Shown here: positions 1 through 8,887 of the stretch, piece by piece
Numbering within the stretch: the first letter of the stretch is position 1
How the letters are laid out: each line of letters starts with the position of its first letter
Assembly: GCA_910575815.1 (NCBI GenBank)
Contig: CAJTFN010000026.1
Coordinates: 1-46,392, forward strand
Source of the DNA: Oscillospiraceae bacterium
Lineage (GTDB): Bacteria > Bacillota > Clostridia > Oscillospirales > Oscillospiraceae
Length of the DNA stretch: 46,392 nt
Direction of reading: 5' to 3'
Notes under the pieces: generated by a model
Databases searched by the model: none
What the model was told of the DNA's origin: nothing
Seen by the model: the letters and a program-made list of their open reading frames with translations, nothing else
Translations under genes and position numbers: made by a program

Positions 1-17
1 GACAACATATAGGCGAT

Positions 18-69
18 AAAAAAACGCCCACCCCCTTTTGCTTCTTAAAAAGGGGGTGGGCGTTTTTTT
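18..69. terminator. bidirectional rho-independent terminator
   Basis: A near-perfect inverted repeat: A-run plus CGCCCACCCCCTTTT on the left (18-39) pairs with AAAAAGGGGGTGGGCG plus a T-run on the right (47-69), with a loop of about 7 nt. A-tract and T-tract flank both sides, so it can stop transcription either way. It lies 22 bp past the stop of the minus-strand zinc-ribbon gene and probably ends the kinase/zinc-ribbon transcript. Confidence 0.85.
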
Positions 70-90
70 CAGGTGCGGGAAATCCTTAAT

Positions 91-438
91 TTAATGACAT
101 TGGGGATACCGGCCGTCAAAGTTCACCGCTGAGGAGGCGTAGCGGTCGCTGAAGGGTATCGTGGGCGTATCGGCCCAGGCGATGCAAAGCTGATAGGTCC
201 AGCCCTTCGTGTCATAAAAGGCCTCGGTGGTTCCGTTGTCATAGGTCTTTGGCGGGAGACTCCAGATAAAGACCGCCAGAAGGACCGCCGCCAGAACGGC
301 AAGGAGGCCGTAGCGTATCCTTGCGGGCAGGTGGATAAAGCTCCGGTTTTTTTCGCGGATAATAACGCTTTTTGCGCAGCTGGGGCAGAAGGATGCCTCG
401 TCCGGAAGAACCGCGCCGCAGTGGGGACAGGCTTTCAC
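91..438 (-). CDS. zinc-ribbon single-pass membrane protein, coupled to the kinase gene
   Basis: A protein of 115 aa if it starts at the GTG at 438-436. That GTG overlaps the TGA of the upstream kinase gene (GTGA, 4 bp), the usual signature of translational coupling; a longer reading into the kinase gene would only add out-of-frame kinase sequence. Seen: an N-terminal zinc ribbon with two CxxC knuckles (CPHCG and CPSCA), a basic stretch, one transmembrane segment (about residues 47-64), then about 50 polar, probably extracytoplasmic residues with two cysteines. Zinc-ribbon/TM proteins of this layout are common in clostridia and often sit beside kinases. A role as membrane adaptor or input for the kinase is inferred from coupling only; no enzyme activity is suggested. 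Confidence 0.75.
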   Translation of the reverse strand: MKACPHCGAVLPDEASFCPSCAKSVIIREKNRSFIHLPARIRYGLLAVLAAVLLAVFIWSLPPKTYDNGTTEAFYDTKGWTYQLCIAWADTPTIPFSDRYASSAVNFDGRYPQCH

Positions 439-1199
439 AGTCGAATCGCCTTCATCAGATGGATTACGCTCCGATAGCGTTTTTCCGGGTTCACCTGGGT
501 GCACCGCTGGACCACCCGGCCCAGGCGGCCGCTCGCCAGCCTCCGGGAGGGATGCTCCCCGGTGAGCATGACGTTCATCAGCACGCCCAGGGAGTAGATG
601 TCCGCCCTGGCGTCGGACTGGGAGAGGCCGTACTGCTCCGGCGCGGCGAAGCCGGTGGTGCCCAGGACCACGGTGTCGTTTTCGCAGGCGGGCTTGTGTA
701 GGCGGGCGGCGTCGAAGTCGATCAGCACCGCCTCCCGCTGCCGGAGGATGACGTTCTCCGGCTTGATATCCCGGTGGACCGCGCCGAAGGCGTGCAGTAC
801 CCGCAGAGCCTGGCAGAGCTGGATCACGATTTCCCGGGTCGCCTTTGGGGAGAGGGGAGCGGCCTTCAAAAGAAAGTCCAGGGTGTCCCCCTGGATAAAT
901 TCTTCCAGCACCAGAACCTTGCCCTCCTGCTCCGCCGTCTCCAGAACTTCCGGAAGGTTCCGGCAGGAGTAGTGCAGCAGCTTTCGGTAGACCTCCCCGC
1001 TGCCGGAGAAGCGGCGAAACACCAGGAGCCTCCCCGTTTTTTTGTGGCGGAGGAGGAAAATGCCGCCCCGGGGACCTTCCTTAAGGGGACGGACCTCTTC
1101 AAATTCCAGCTGAATGACGCTGGAAAGCCAAGCGTAAATAAAAGACCGCCTCCTTAAAAAAGCGCGTACCCTATGCATCCTGCATATGGTTTTTTTCAT
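435..1199 (-). CDS. small serine/threonine-protein-kinase-like protein
   Basis: A 254-aa stand-alone kinase domain of the eukaryotic-like (Hanks) family without transmembrane or PASTA part. Seen in order: a glycine-rich loop region (about 39-50), the catalytic loop HRDIKPEN (142-149), the metal-binding position as DFD rather than DFG (161-163), an activation segment ending APEQ (186-189), and the DIYSLG helix-F motif (200-205). The beta3 lysine position reads VFRR (60-63), with no obvious VAIK-type lysine, so activity may be weak or atypical. No Shine-Dalgarno is visible before the ATG at 1199, and a downstream ATG (codon 8) is an alternative. It is divergent from the HTH gene and followed by the coupled zinc-ribbon gene. 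Substrates are unknown; the neighbouring LRR/VWA/MoxR proteins are candidates by context only. Confidence 0.85.
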   Translation of the reverse strand: MKKTICRMHRVRAFLRRRSFIYAWLSSVIQLEFEEVRPLKEGPRGGIFLLRHKKTGRLLVFRRFSGSGEVYRKLLHYSCRNLPEVLETAEQEGKVLVLEEFIQGDTLDFLLKAAPLSPKATREIVIQLCQALRVLHAFGAVHRDIKPENVILRQREAVLIDFDAARLHKPACENDTVVLGTTGFAAPEQYGLSQSDARADIYSLGVLMNVMLTGEHPSRRLASGRLGRVVQRCTQVNPEKRYRSVIHLMKAIRL

Positions 1200-1222
1200 T
1201 TTAGGAGTGTATGATAATATTT

Positions 1223-1251
1223 AGTATACTGTGACTTGTGTGGAAAGTAAA
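1223..1251 (-). promoter_or_regulatory. putative promoter of the kinase/zinc-ribbon genes
   Basis: On the minus strand TTTACT (1251-1246) and TATACT (1228-1223) are 17 bp apart, placed about 24 bp before the kinase ATG. The -10 lies inside the palindrome AGTATACT (1223-1230), so the plus strand also carries TATACT pointing at the HTH gene. A shared divergent control region is plausible. Confidence 0.4.
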
Positions 1252-1263
1252 GGAGAAAATCTC

Positions 1264-1686
1264 ATGAAGAAGGACACAAGCGATCTACGGGACGAGCTTT
1301 TGAGCCAGCCCCATCTGGACGAGTACCTGAAGGAGAACGGAGACCAGTTTGTGAGCTGGGGCCTGACGGAGCAGCTTCTGCGCCTCTTCGACGAAAAAGG
1401 CGTGACGAAAGCCGCCGTGGCGAGAAACGGCGGCATGAGCGAGGTCTATTTGTATCAGGTGCTGTCCGGGCGGCGGAACCCCTCCCGGGACCAGCTGCTG
1501 TGCATCTGCTTCGGCCTGGAAACGTCGCTGGAGGAGACCCAGCAGCTTTTGAAGCGGGCCGGTTTTGCGCCGCTGTATCCGCGCTTGAAGCGGGACGCCG
1601 TCATTCTCCACGGCATCGCCCACGGCACGCCGCTGGCGGCGGTAAACGACCGGCTGTTTGAGGAGAACGAAGGGACGCTGTATTGA
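1264..1686 (+). CDS. XRE-family-like HTH regulator
   Basis: A 140-aa protein starting at the ATG at 1264, preceded by AAAGGAG. The central part (about residues 40-95) reads as a lambda-repressor-like helix-turn-helix: a helix around VTKAAVARNGGMSEVYLYQVLSG, followed by RRNPSRDQLLCICFGL, typical of Cro/C1 folds. It lacks a sensor domain or membrane segment; the C-terminal 45 residues are helical and end in an acidic tail. It is divergent from the kinase gene and stops 59 bp before the LRR operon, so it probably regulates one or both transcripts. Pairing of an XRE protein with a small kinase recurs in clostridia (general knowledge); the regulatory target is inference. Confidence 0.8.
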   Translation: MKKDTSDLRDELLSQPHLDEYLKENGDQFVSWGLTEQLLRLFDEKGVTKAAVARNGGMSEVYLYQVLSGRRNPSRDQLLCICFGLETSLEETQQLLKRAGFAPLYPRLKRDAVILHGIAHGTPLAAVNDRLFEENEGTLY

Positions 1687-1745
1687 GAGGCTCCGGCGGC
1701 ATAAGAAGCCGCGAATGACGGGGAAGCGTGAAGGAGGGACGAGCG

Positions 1746-4700
1746 GTGAAGACGCTCACGGAGAAGAGGGACGCGCTCTTGCGCCGGAGAGAGGAGCTTT
1801 TGGCGGAATGGGCGCGGAACAGGGTTGCGCTTTTAAAAAAGCCGAAGGAGCGGGCGGAGGGCGCCGCTGACGGGAGTAGGCCCCTGAATCCGACGCGAAT
1901 CACTGGTATTTTAGGGGAATTGAACGCGGAGCTGGACCGCCTGGACCGGCTGATTGCGGAGGAAGCGCGAAAGGGTCCGGTGGAAGGGCCCGGAGAGCAG
2001 ACGGAGACCCGGAGCATCGCCAAAGAACCGGCGGAGGAAGCCGTCTGCCAGGCCGCCGGAGAATCAACGGAGGAAGCGGCGGAGGAAATGGAGCGGCAAA
2101 CCGCCGGGGAAGCACCGGATTCCGGAATTACTGCGGAGCGGGAACCAAAGCCCCCTGACGCTTTAAAACGAAAAGCGGACGTCGTCCTCCGCCGCCTGGA
2201 GGAGCTCTACCCGGACCATGTGATTCCCAGGGAGATGGAGCAGGAATACAGAGGCATCTTCCGCAGCGTCACGAGGTTTTCCGCTCTTCTGGGGTATGAG
2301 AGCTGGGAGGCGTTTCTGACCGCCTCCGGCTTTGCCTGCCCGGCTGACTGCGCTTCTCCGGAAGAGTTGTCCGTCCAGGACCTTCAGCCCGTGCCGGAGA
2401 CCCCGCCGGTCCAGGACATTCGGCCTGTACCGGAGGCCCTGTCGCTCCAGGACTTCCAGCCCATGCTGGACGCCTTGGCGGAGAAATACCGGGACCAGAG
2501 GAAGCCCGCCGCCTTTGGCAGGCTGATTTATCAAAATCCGGAGTATGAGGAGCCGCTGAGGAAGCTCCAGCGCAGAGGCCGGGAAGTGCTGGGGATGCCG
2601 CTGATCCAGTATCTCCATGAAACCGGAGTCCTGGCGGATAAGGACTGTGCCTCCCCTGAAGATCGTTTGAAACAGAAAACGGAGAACGTCCTCCGCAGCC
2701 TGGAGGCATACTATCCGGATCATGTGATTCCCAGGGGGATTGACCGGGACCACAAGGGCCTTTCCAACCGCATTACGGAGGTTTACCCCCTTCTGGGTTA
2801 TGAGAGCCGAGGGGCGTTTCTGAAAGCCAACGGCTATATCTGCCACTTTACGTCTGGAAGCCAGGGCGGGCGGCCCACCCAGGACTTCCAGCCCATGCTG
2901 GACGCGCTGACGGAAAAATACCGGGACCGGGAAAAGCCCAATACCATCGGAAGGCTGCTGTTTGAGAACCCGGAGTACAGGAGTCCGTTAAAGACGCTCC
3001 AGAACAAGGCCCAGGAGCTTTGGGGCATGACGCTGGTCCAGCACCTCCGCTCGATTGGCGTCCTGTCCGGAATGGGTGCGCCTCGGGGCTGGGGTGCTTC
3101 CTCTGCCGCCGGGCAGAAGGAACCGTTCTCCATCGCGGGACTTTCCGGTTTTGCCGCCACGGAACTGAGAGCGTATTACCAGGGACTGAATCCCAAGGTT
3201 TACGGAACCTTCGACGATGCGGTGCGGAAGCTGGAGGGGCTGGTGGCCGGATGCACCAGTGCCCCCCCAGGAGGTTCTTTGTGGGAGGAGTGGCGAAGGA
3301 CGCGGAGTGTCGGGCGAATTTGGAAATTCCCCAGGGCATTGCCTTTATCAAACAGGGCGCCTTTCAAAACCAGACCGGACTGGAGACTCTGGTCCTGCCG
3401 GAGAGCCTGACGGAGATTCGCGCGTCGGCCTTCCAGGGCTGTACGGGGCTGCGGCGGGTTATTTTGCCCGCTGGCCTGAGACTGGTGGAGAATTGGGCCT
3501 TCGCCGGATGCGCCGCTTTGGAGGAGGTGGACTTTCAAGGCGGCTGTCCCTGGGTTTCCGAAAGCGCCTTTCAGGGTTCCGCTTACCAATACACCCCACC
3601 GGAGAATATGGAAAGCTCGGACGGCCGGAACTTTACCTGGACCTCATCCCTTGGAGGCATCGCCATCACCGGCTACACCGGCCACGAGGAGCGGCTTTCC
3701 ATCCCCGCGTTCATCCGGGGTTTCCCGGTGTGGGGTATTGCCGTGGACGCCTTCAAGGACTGCCGGAGCCTGATTGAGGTCACCATGCCCGACACCATTC
3801 AGGAAATCCGGGGAGGGGCCTTTGCGGACTGCGCGAATCTGCAAAAAATCCACCTCTCCAACGGGGTGTCCCGGCTCTTTGCCGCCAGCTTCAGCGGCTG
3901 CACCGCCCTGTGGGAGGTCAACATCCCCGACCGGGTGACGGTTCTGCCGAAAGGGCTGTTCAAGGTCGCGCCCCTGAAACGGGTTCACATCGGCAGGAAC
4001 CTGGAGTCGCTGGACGTCAACAGCTTCGGCAGGGGCAATCGTCCGGGGGGGCTGGCGGAGATCACCGTTGACCCGGAAAATCCTTACTTCAAGGGCGGCG
4101 GTCCCTGCCTGTACTCCGCCGACGGCCGGGTGCTTTGCGCCTTTTTCGGCGAGGGCTTCTTCCGCGTTCCGGAGGGTGTGGAACAGATCGGTCCCGGCGC
4201 TTTCAGAGGGCAGGACGGCCTGACGGAGGTGGTGTTTCCCTCCACGCTGACGGAGATCGGGCCAAAGGCTTTCTCCGGCTCCTCCCTGCGGCGGGTGGAG
4301 TTCGGCGAGGCGGTCCGGACCATTGGGGCCTCCGCCTTTGAAAACTACGGCCAATTGTCCAGCGCTCTGTTCAGCGAGGGGCTGGAGAAGGTCGGGGACC
4401 GGGCGTTTCGGGGCTGCCCCATCCGGCTGGTGGCCCTGCCCTCCACGCTGCGGCAACTGGGAAAGAACAGCTTTGACAGCTTCCGCAGGGACGATACCGT
4501 CCAGGAGCTGCGCATCGCCCCGGCGGGCCCTTGGAGACGGACGGCGAAGGGCTTTATCAGATCGACGGCGAAAACAAAACGCTGATTCAGGTCTACGGCC
4601 CCCGGTTTTCCGCCAACTGCCGCAGCGGCTATAAGAAGACCGCCTGCACCGTGGCGGAGGGCACCACCGCCATCGCCCGGGGCGTTTTTAAAAACTGCCG

Positions 4701-5652
4701 GGGCCTGCGCTCCGTCACGCTGCCGGATTCCCTGCGGGAAATCGGGGACCAGGCGTTTTACGGCTGCGTCGGTCTGAGAGGCGTCCAGCTTCCTGAGGGG
4801 CTTCGGTCCATTGGGGCGGAGGCGTTCCGGGGGACGTCCCTGGGGAGCGTCACGTTTCCGCCGGAGCTTACATCTATCGGCGAGGAAGCCTTTGCCGCCG
4901 GGGAGGACCAGCCGCCCTCCCTGCGGAACGTCCAGGTTGCCAAGGAAAACCCCTGTTTCCTGGCGCAGAAGGACGTTCTTCTTCAGCGGAAGGAGGACGG
5001 GTCCTTGCTGCTGCTGTTCGCCTTTGGAAAGAGCGAGACGGTGACGGTGCCGAAGGGGGTTGCGGAGATCGGGCGCCTGGCGTTTTACCGCAGCGCCGTG
5101 AAGGAGGTCCGGCTTCCGGCCTCCGTCCGGGAGGTGGCCGCGGATGCGTTCCGCGAGTGCGGGAATCTGGCCCGTCTGCGCCTGGAGCTGCCGGAGAGCG
5201 CTCCGGGCTGGGCGGAGGTCTACTTTCCGGAGCTTCGCGGATACGGCCGGAATGGTATGCGGGAGCAGTATCTGGACTGCATCCGCACCAGCCGGGACGG
5301 CGTGTTTGACTTTCTGACCTACGACAGCCTCTTTCCATCCATCCAGGAGTTCAAGGACCAGGTCCTGATTGCCACGGACCGGCTGAAGTCTTCCGCCTAT
5401 CTGGCGCCGCTGTACCGGGACGCGTATTTGGACTGGCTGCGAAAAAACGCCGCCGGGGCGGTCCAGACCGTCATTGAGTTTGACGATCTGGCGGGCCTGA
5501 ACACCCTGGCGGAGCTGAAGGTGTATACCGGGGAGAACGTTGACGGGCTCATCGAGCTGGCGAACTCCGCCCGGAAACCGGAGATTTTGAGTTACCTGAT
5601 GAATTATAAAAACGCGGAAATCGGCATCACGGAAACGGACTACGAACTGTAA
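1746..5652 (+). CDS. large BspA-like leucine-rich-repeat protein, reading frame broken twice
   Basis: One gene of about 1,300 codons lies in three frames: 1746 to about 3268, about 3266-4530, and about 4517-5652. Start: GTG at 1746, with AAGGAGGG seven bases upstream. Product in order: a charged, probably coiled N-terminus (1-140), two copies of a two-part helical unit (about 140-460, see separate entry), a long run of LRR_5/BspA-type repeats with the pattern L..V.LP..L..IG..AF.GC, and a helical C-terminal module (last 150 aa). No signal peptide or membrane segment is visible, so a cytoplasmic place is likely, unlike surface BspA. Frame is restored by adding one base at the C7 tract (3262-3268) and one at about 4517-4531. 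It is first in an operon with the VWA, second LRR and MoxR genes. Sequencing error, phase variation or pseudogenisation are all possible. Confidence 0.8.
2160..3066 (+). repeat. internal duplication of a two-part helical module in the LRR protein
   Basis: Unit A, about 60 aa with the signature YPDHVIPR followed by LLGYES and a conserved AF-L-A-GY end, occurs at about 2160-2340 and 2670-2850. Unit B, about 60 aa beginning DFQPMLDAL and containing EKYRD, a GRL-NPEY core and a terminal G-L-Q-L---GVL pattern, occurs at about 2451-2640 and 2883-3066. The order is A-B-A-B, with a Pro/Val-rich linker of three short QDxxPVPE-type repeats before the first B unit. I do not recognise either unit as a named domain. 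Confidence 0.75.
3262..3268 (+). repeat. C7 homopolymer at a reading-frame switch
   Basis: Seven cytosines inside the LRR coding sequence. The N-terminal frame runs into this tract and is nonsense beyond it; the LRR frame continues in the -1 register directly after it. Eight cytosines would keep the whole gene open. Confidence 0.7.
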
Positions 5653-5667
5653 GAGAGGAAGAACGCC

Positions 5668-7074
5668 GTGGAAAGACAACAGCGGGCGGAGGAGCTGGCG
5701 GTCCATATTTTGAAATACGCCCGGAATGAGCTGCTGGTGGCCTTCCGGTTTTTGGATCTGGCCCTGTGCAAGCCGGAATTGAAAGCGGGGGACATTGAGA
5801 CCCTGGGTATCGACGGGAAATATCTCCACTTCAATCCGAATTATATCTTTGCGCTTTACAAGCAGGGCGGCGGGGAGCTGAACCACAGCTGCCTCCACTC
5901 TATTTTCCACTGCGTGTTCAGCCATCCCTTTGTAAACCCCTCCATTAACCACGACTTGTGGGACCTGTCCTGCGACATCGCGGTGGAGGGTATCCTGAAC
6001 GAGCTGAACATGAAGCAGCTGGAGACGCTGACCGGCTCCGCCATGGCGGTGGAGCTGGCGGCGCTGGAACAGGGAGGCAAGCTGACGGCGGAGCGGCTGT
6101 ACAAGCGCTTCACGGACAAGCCTCTGTCTCCGGGGGAGTACCAGCGCCTTCATGATCTGTTTTGCCGGGACGAGCACGGCCCCTGGTACGCGCCGCCTGA
6201 GCAGAAGGTACTGGCCTTGTCCGGGACTGCCGGGCAGGATAGTGGTCCCACAGGTCAGGCTGTTTCGTCCGGCTCTGTGACCGTTGAAATTTCAGCGGAT
6301 GGAGCGGCGGATGGAGCAGCGGGTGGAGCGGCGGACAGCGGCCTCCAGGACGAGTGGCAGGCCATCAGCCGGCGAATCCAGGTGGATTTGGAAACCGCCT
6401 CCCAGCTCTCCTGGGGAGACCGGGCCGCGAATCTGCTGCAAAACGTCCAGGAGGTCAACCGGGAAAAATACGACTACTCGGACTTCCTGCGGAAATTCGC
6501 CGTCCTGGGGGAGGACATGCAGATCAATGACGATGAGTTTGACTATATCTTCTATACCTACGGGCTCAAGCTCTATGAAAACATCCCCCTCATTGAGCCC
6601 CTGGAGTACAAGGAGGTCCGGAAAATCAAGGACTTTGTCATCGCCATCGACACCTCCGGTTCCGTTCAGGGGGAGCTGGTGCAGACCTTCCTGACGAAAA
6701 CCTATAACATCCTGGCCCAGCAGGAGAACTTTTTCAGCAAGATCAACGTCCATATCGTCCAGTGTGACGCGAAAATCCAGGAGGACCACAAGGTCACCTC
6801 CTGGGAGGAGTTCCAGGCGTATCTCAAGATTATGGAGCTCAAGGGCTTCGGAGGGACGGACTTCCGCCCGGTGTTCCGGTATGTGGACGAGCTGCGGCGG
6901 AAGGGGGAGTTTGACAATCTCAAGGGGCTGATTTACTTCACCGACGGGTATGGGACTTTCCCGGAGAAGAAGCCGGACTACGACGCGGCCTTTGTCTTCA
7001 TCGACGACAAATACAGCCAGCCGGAGGTGCCCGTGTGGGCCATCAAGCTGGTGCTACAGCAGGATGAGATTTAA
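5668..7074 (+). CDS. VWA-domain protein with degenerate metallopeptidase-like N-domain (DUF2201 type)
   Basis: A 468-aa protein starting at the GTG at 5668 (AGAGAGG upstream), 15 bp after the LRR stop. The N-terminal half resembles the DUF2201 putative-metallopeptidase domain; where such domains have HExxH this one reads HSIFH (77-81), so the catalytic glutamate is missing. A low-complexity Gly/Ala-Asp linker (about 205-225) separates it from a C-terminal VWA-like domain with the MIDAS motif DTSGS (328-332), a GGTD (about 395) and a following TDGYG, consistent with metal-dependent ligand binding. VWA proteins of this kind work with MoxR AAA+ ATPases, and a MoxR gene is third downstream. Likely role: adaptor linking ATPase to clients, perhaps the flanking LRR proteins (inference). 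Confidence 0.8.
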   Translation: MERQQRAEELAVHILKYARNELLVAFRFLDLALCKPELKAGDIETLGIDGKYLHFNPNYIFALYKQGGGELNHSCLHSIFHCVFSHPFVNPSINHDLWDLSCDIAVEGILNELNMKQLETLTGSAMAVELAALEQGGKLTAERLYKRFTDKPLSPGEYQRLHDLFCRDEHGPWYAPPEQKVLALSGTAGQDSGPTGQAVSSGSVTVEISADGAADGAAGGAADSGLQDEWQAISRRIQVDLETASQLSWGDRAANLLQNVQEVNREKYDYSDFLRKFAVLGEDMQINDDEFDYIFYTYGLKLYENIPLIEPLEYKEVRKIKDFVIAIDTSGSVQGELVQTFLTKTYNILAQQENFFSKINVHIVQCDAKIQEDHKVTSWEEFQAYLKIMELKGFGGTDFRPVFRYVDELRRKGEFDNLKGLIYFTDGYGTFPEKKPDYDAAFVFIDDKYSQPEVPVWAIKLVLQQDEI

Positions 7075-7109
7075 GCAATATAAACAATATTTTATAGGAG
7101 GCATTTATC

Positions 7110-8872
7110 ATGAAAACTAAGCAGGAATTTGTCATTACAAAAAGGGCGTACTAACTAAATACAACGGCCCCGGCGGGGATGTGGTGATCCCGGAAGGCGT
7201 AAAGGCCATCGGGGAGCGTGCTTTTTACGGCTGCAAAAGCCTGGAAAGCGTCACCATCCCGGAGGGTGTGACGGAAATCGGCGGCTTTGCCTTTCGCGGC
7301 TGCACGGGATTGCGGAAGGTTGCGGTCCCCAAGAGTGTAAAAATAATCGGCAAGTATGCCTTTGGCGACTGTAAGAGCCTGAAAAATGTGACCATTCCGG
7401 GGAGAGTGGAGGAAATCGACAAATTTGCGTTTCACGGCTGCCCCTGGAATATTGTTTTGACTGTGCCCAATTTCCCCATTTCAAAAATTCATAAGATCTA
7501 CAAACAGAATGCGTTTCAGGGCTTTGCCAAAGCGTATCTGAAGAATATGGAGATAGATGAAGAGATGGAAGCGGAGAATCTCCGGTATATCAAGAGCCAG
7601 AAAAAGAACCTTGTGTCTTTTATAACCATTCAGGACTACGGCACGCTCCGCTTTCTCTTTGAGACAGGGGCGGTGAAACCGGCAGATATCGAGTGGATGT
7701 TAAGAACGGCGGCAGTCCTTGATGGAGTAAAAGAGAAAATTATGGAATACAAGGCCCGTTACCTGGATTCGGGGGCCCCCGTGAAGAAAGCGGCGCAAAC
7801 GCGCAAGACCGCGGCGCCCCGGAAGAAAACTCCCATAAAAAGCAATCCGGATTTTGACATTTCTCCAAAGGGCGTTCTGACGGAATACAAGGGCCCCGGC
7901 GGCGATGTGGTCATCCCGGAGGGCGTGAAGGAAATCGGCCAGGATGCCTTCTGTGGCTGCCCCAACCTTCAAAGCGTCACCATCCCGGAGAGTGTGAGGA
8001 AAATCAGATACTATGCCTTCGGGGAATCCAGCATTCAAAGCGTAACCATCCCAAAGAGCGTCCAGTTGATTGAAGCGAGTGCTTTCTGCGAATGTGCGGA
8101 CCTGACCAGCGTGACGTTTCAGGACCGGGAGGACGCGGTAGGAATTATTAAGGATCTGGACCTAGTATTCAATGGTTCCCCCAACATTACCAATGTCGCC
8201 ATCCCCAGATGCATGACAGGGATCGCCATTGCGCTTTTCGAGGACACCCTATGGCTCAAAAATTTGGGGGAGTTTGCAGTTGTGGACCATTTTCTGATCA
8301 AATACCAGGGGACAAAAGCGAACGTGGTCATTCCGGAGGAGATCGAGGAACTGGGCTGGCGATCGTTTGCTGGCTGCACGAGCCTGACCAGCGTGACCAT
8401 CCCGGAGGGCGTCAAGAAAATCGGGGGGAGTGCCTTCTCTGGCTGCAAGAACCTGACCAGCGTGACCATTCCAAAGAGCGTCGAGGAGATCGACAAGTCC
8501 GTATTTGAGGGCAGCCGCCCGGCAATCATCGCGCCCCATATCCCCATTGATGAGTTTGCGCCGGCGAACAAGCCTGGGGCGTGTGCGGGTTTTGCCAAGG
8601 CGTATCTGGACGGCATGGAGCTGGGCGAGGAGAGCAAGGCGGAGTATCTCGAGTACATAAAGGGCAATAAGAAAAGGCTCTATCCCGATGCTGTCCGGTA
8701 CGAGGAGCTTTTACAGCTCATGTTTGCCGGGAAGATGATCCCCCGGAAGGATGTGGACGTGCTTCTGGAGGAGTGCGGAAAACAAAAGAACACCACCGCC
8801 AAAGCGGCGGTGCTGGAGTACGCCCACCAATTCCTTGGCGCGGCGGACTCCGGCAAGAGCTACAAGCTGTAA
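7110..8872 (+). CDS. second LRR protein with duplicated LRR-helical unit, frame-broken near its start
   Basis: An AGGAGG and ATG (7110) open a frame that stops after 14 codons, but the -1 frame from the A5 tract (7139-7143) runs on to 8872; six adenines would give one 587-codon gene beginning MKTKQEFVIT and then KKGVLTKYNGPGG. The same KGVLT-Y-GPGGDVVIPEG start recurs in the middle of the protein (about 7868), showing an internal tandem duplication: each half has BspA-like LRRs (IPEGV--IG--AF-GC) followed by a helical part with GFAKAYL and a closing ...AKAAVLEYAHQ-type motif. A basic Ala/Lys linker joins the halves. It lies between the VWA and MoxR genes and is probably co-transcribed. No export signal is visible. 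The helical ends resemble the C-terminus of the first LRR protein. Confidence 0.8.
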
Positions 8873-8887
8873 ACCGGAGGGTTTCCC

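Noticed and set aside
4517..4531. Programmed frameshift at the second LRR break
   Set aside because: No slippery heptamer is present (only C4, G3 and C3 runs); a lost base is the simpler reading.
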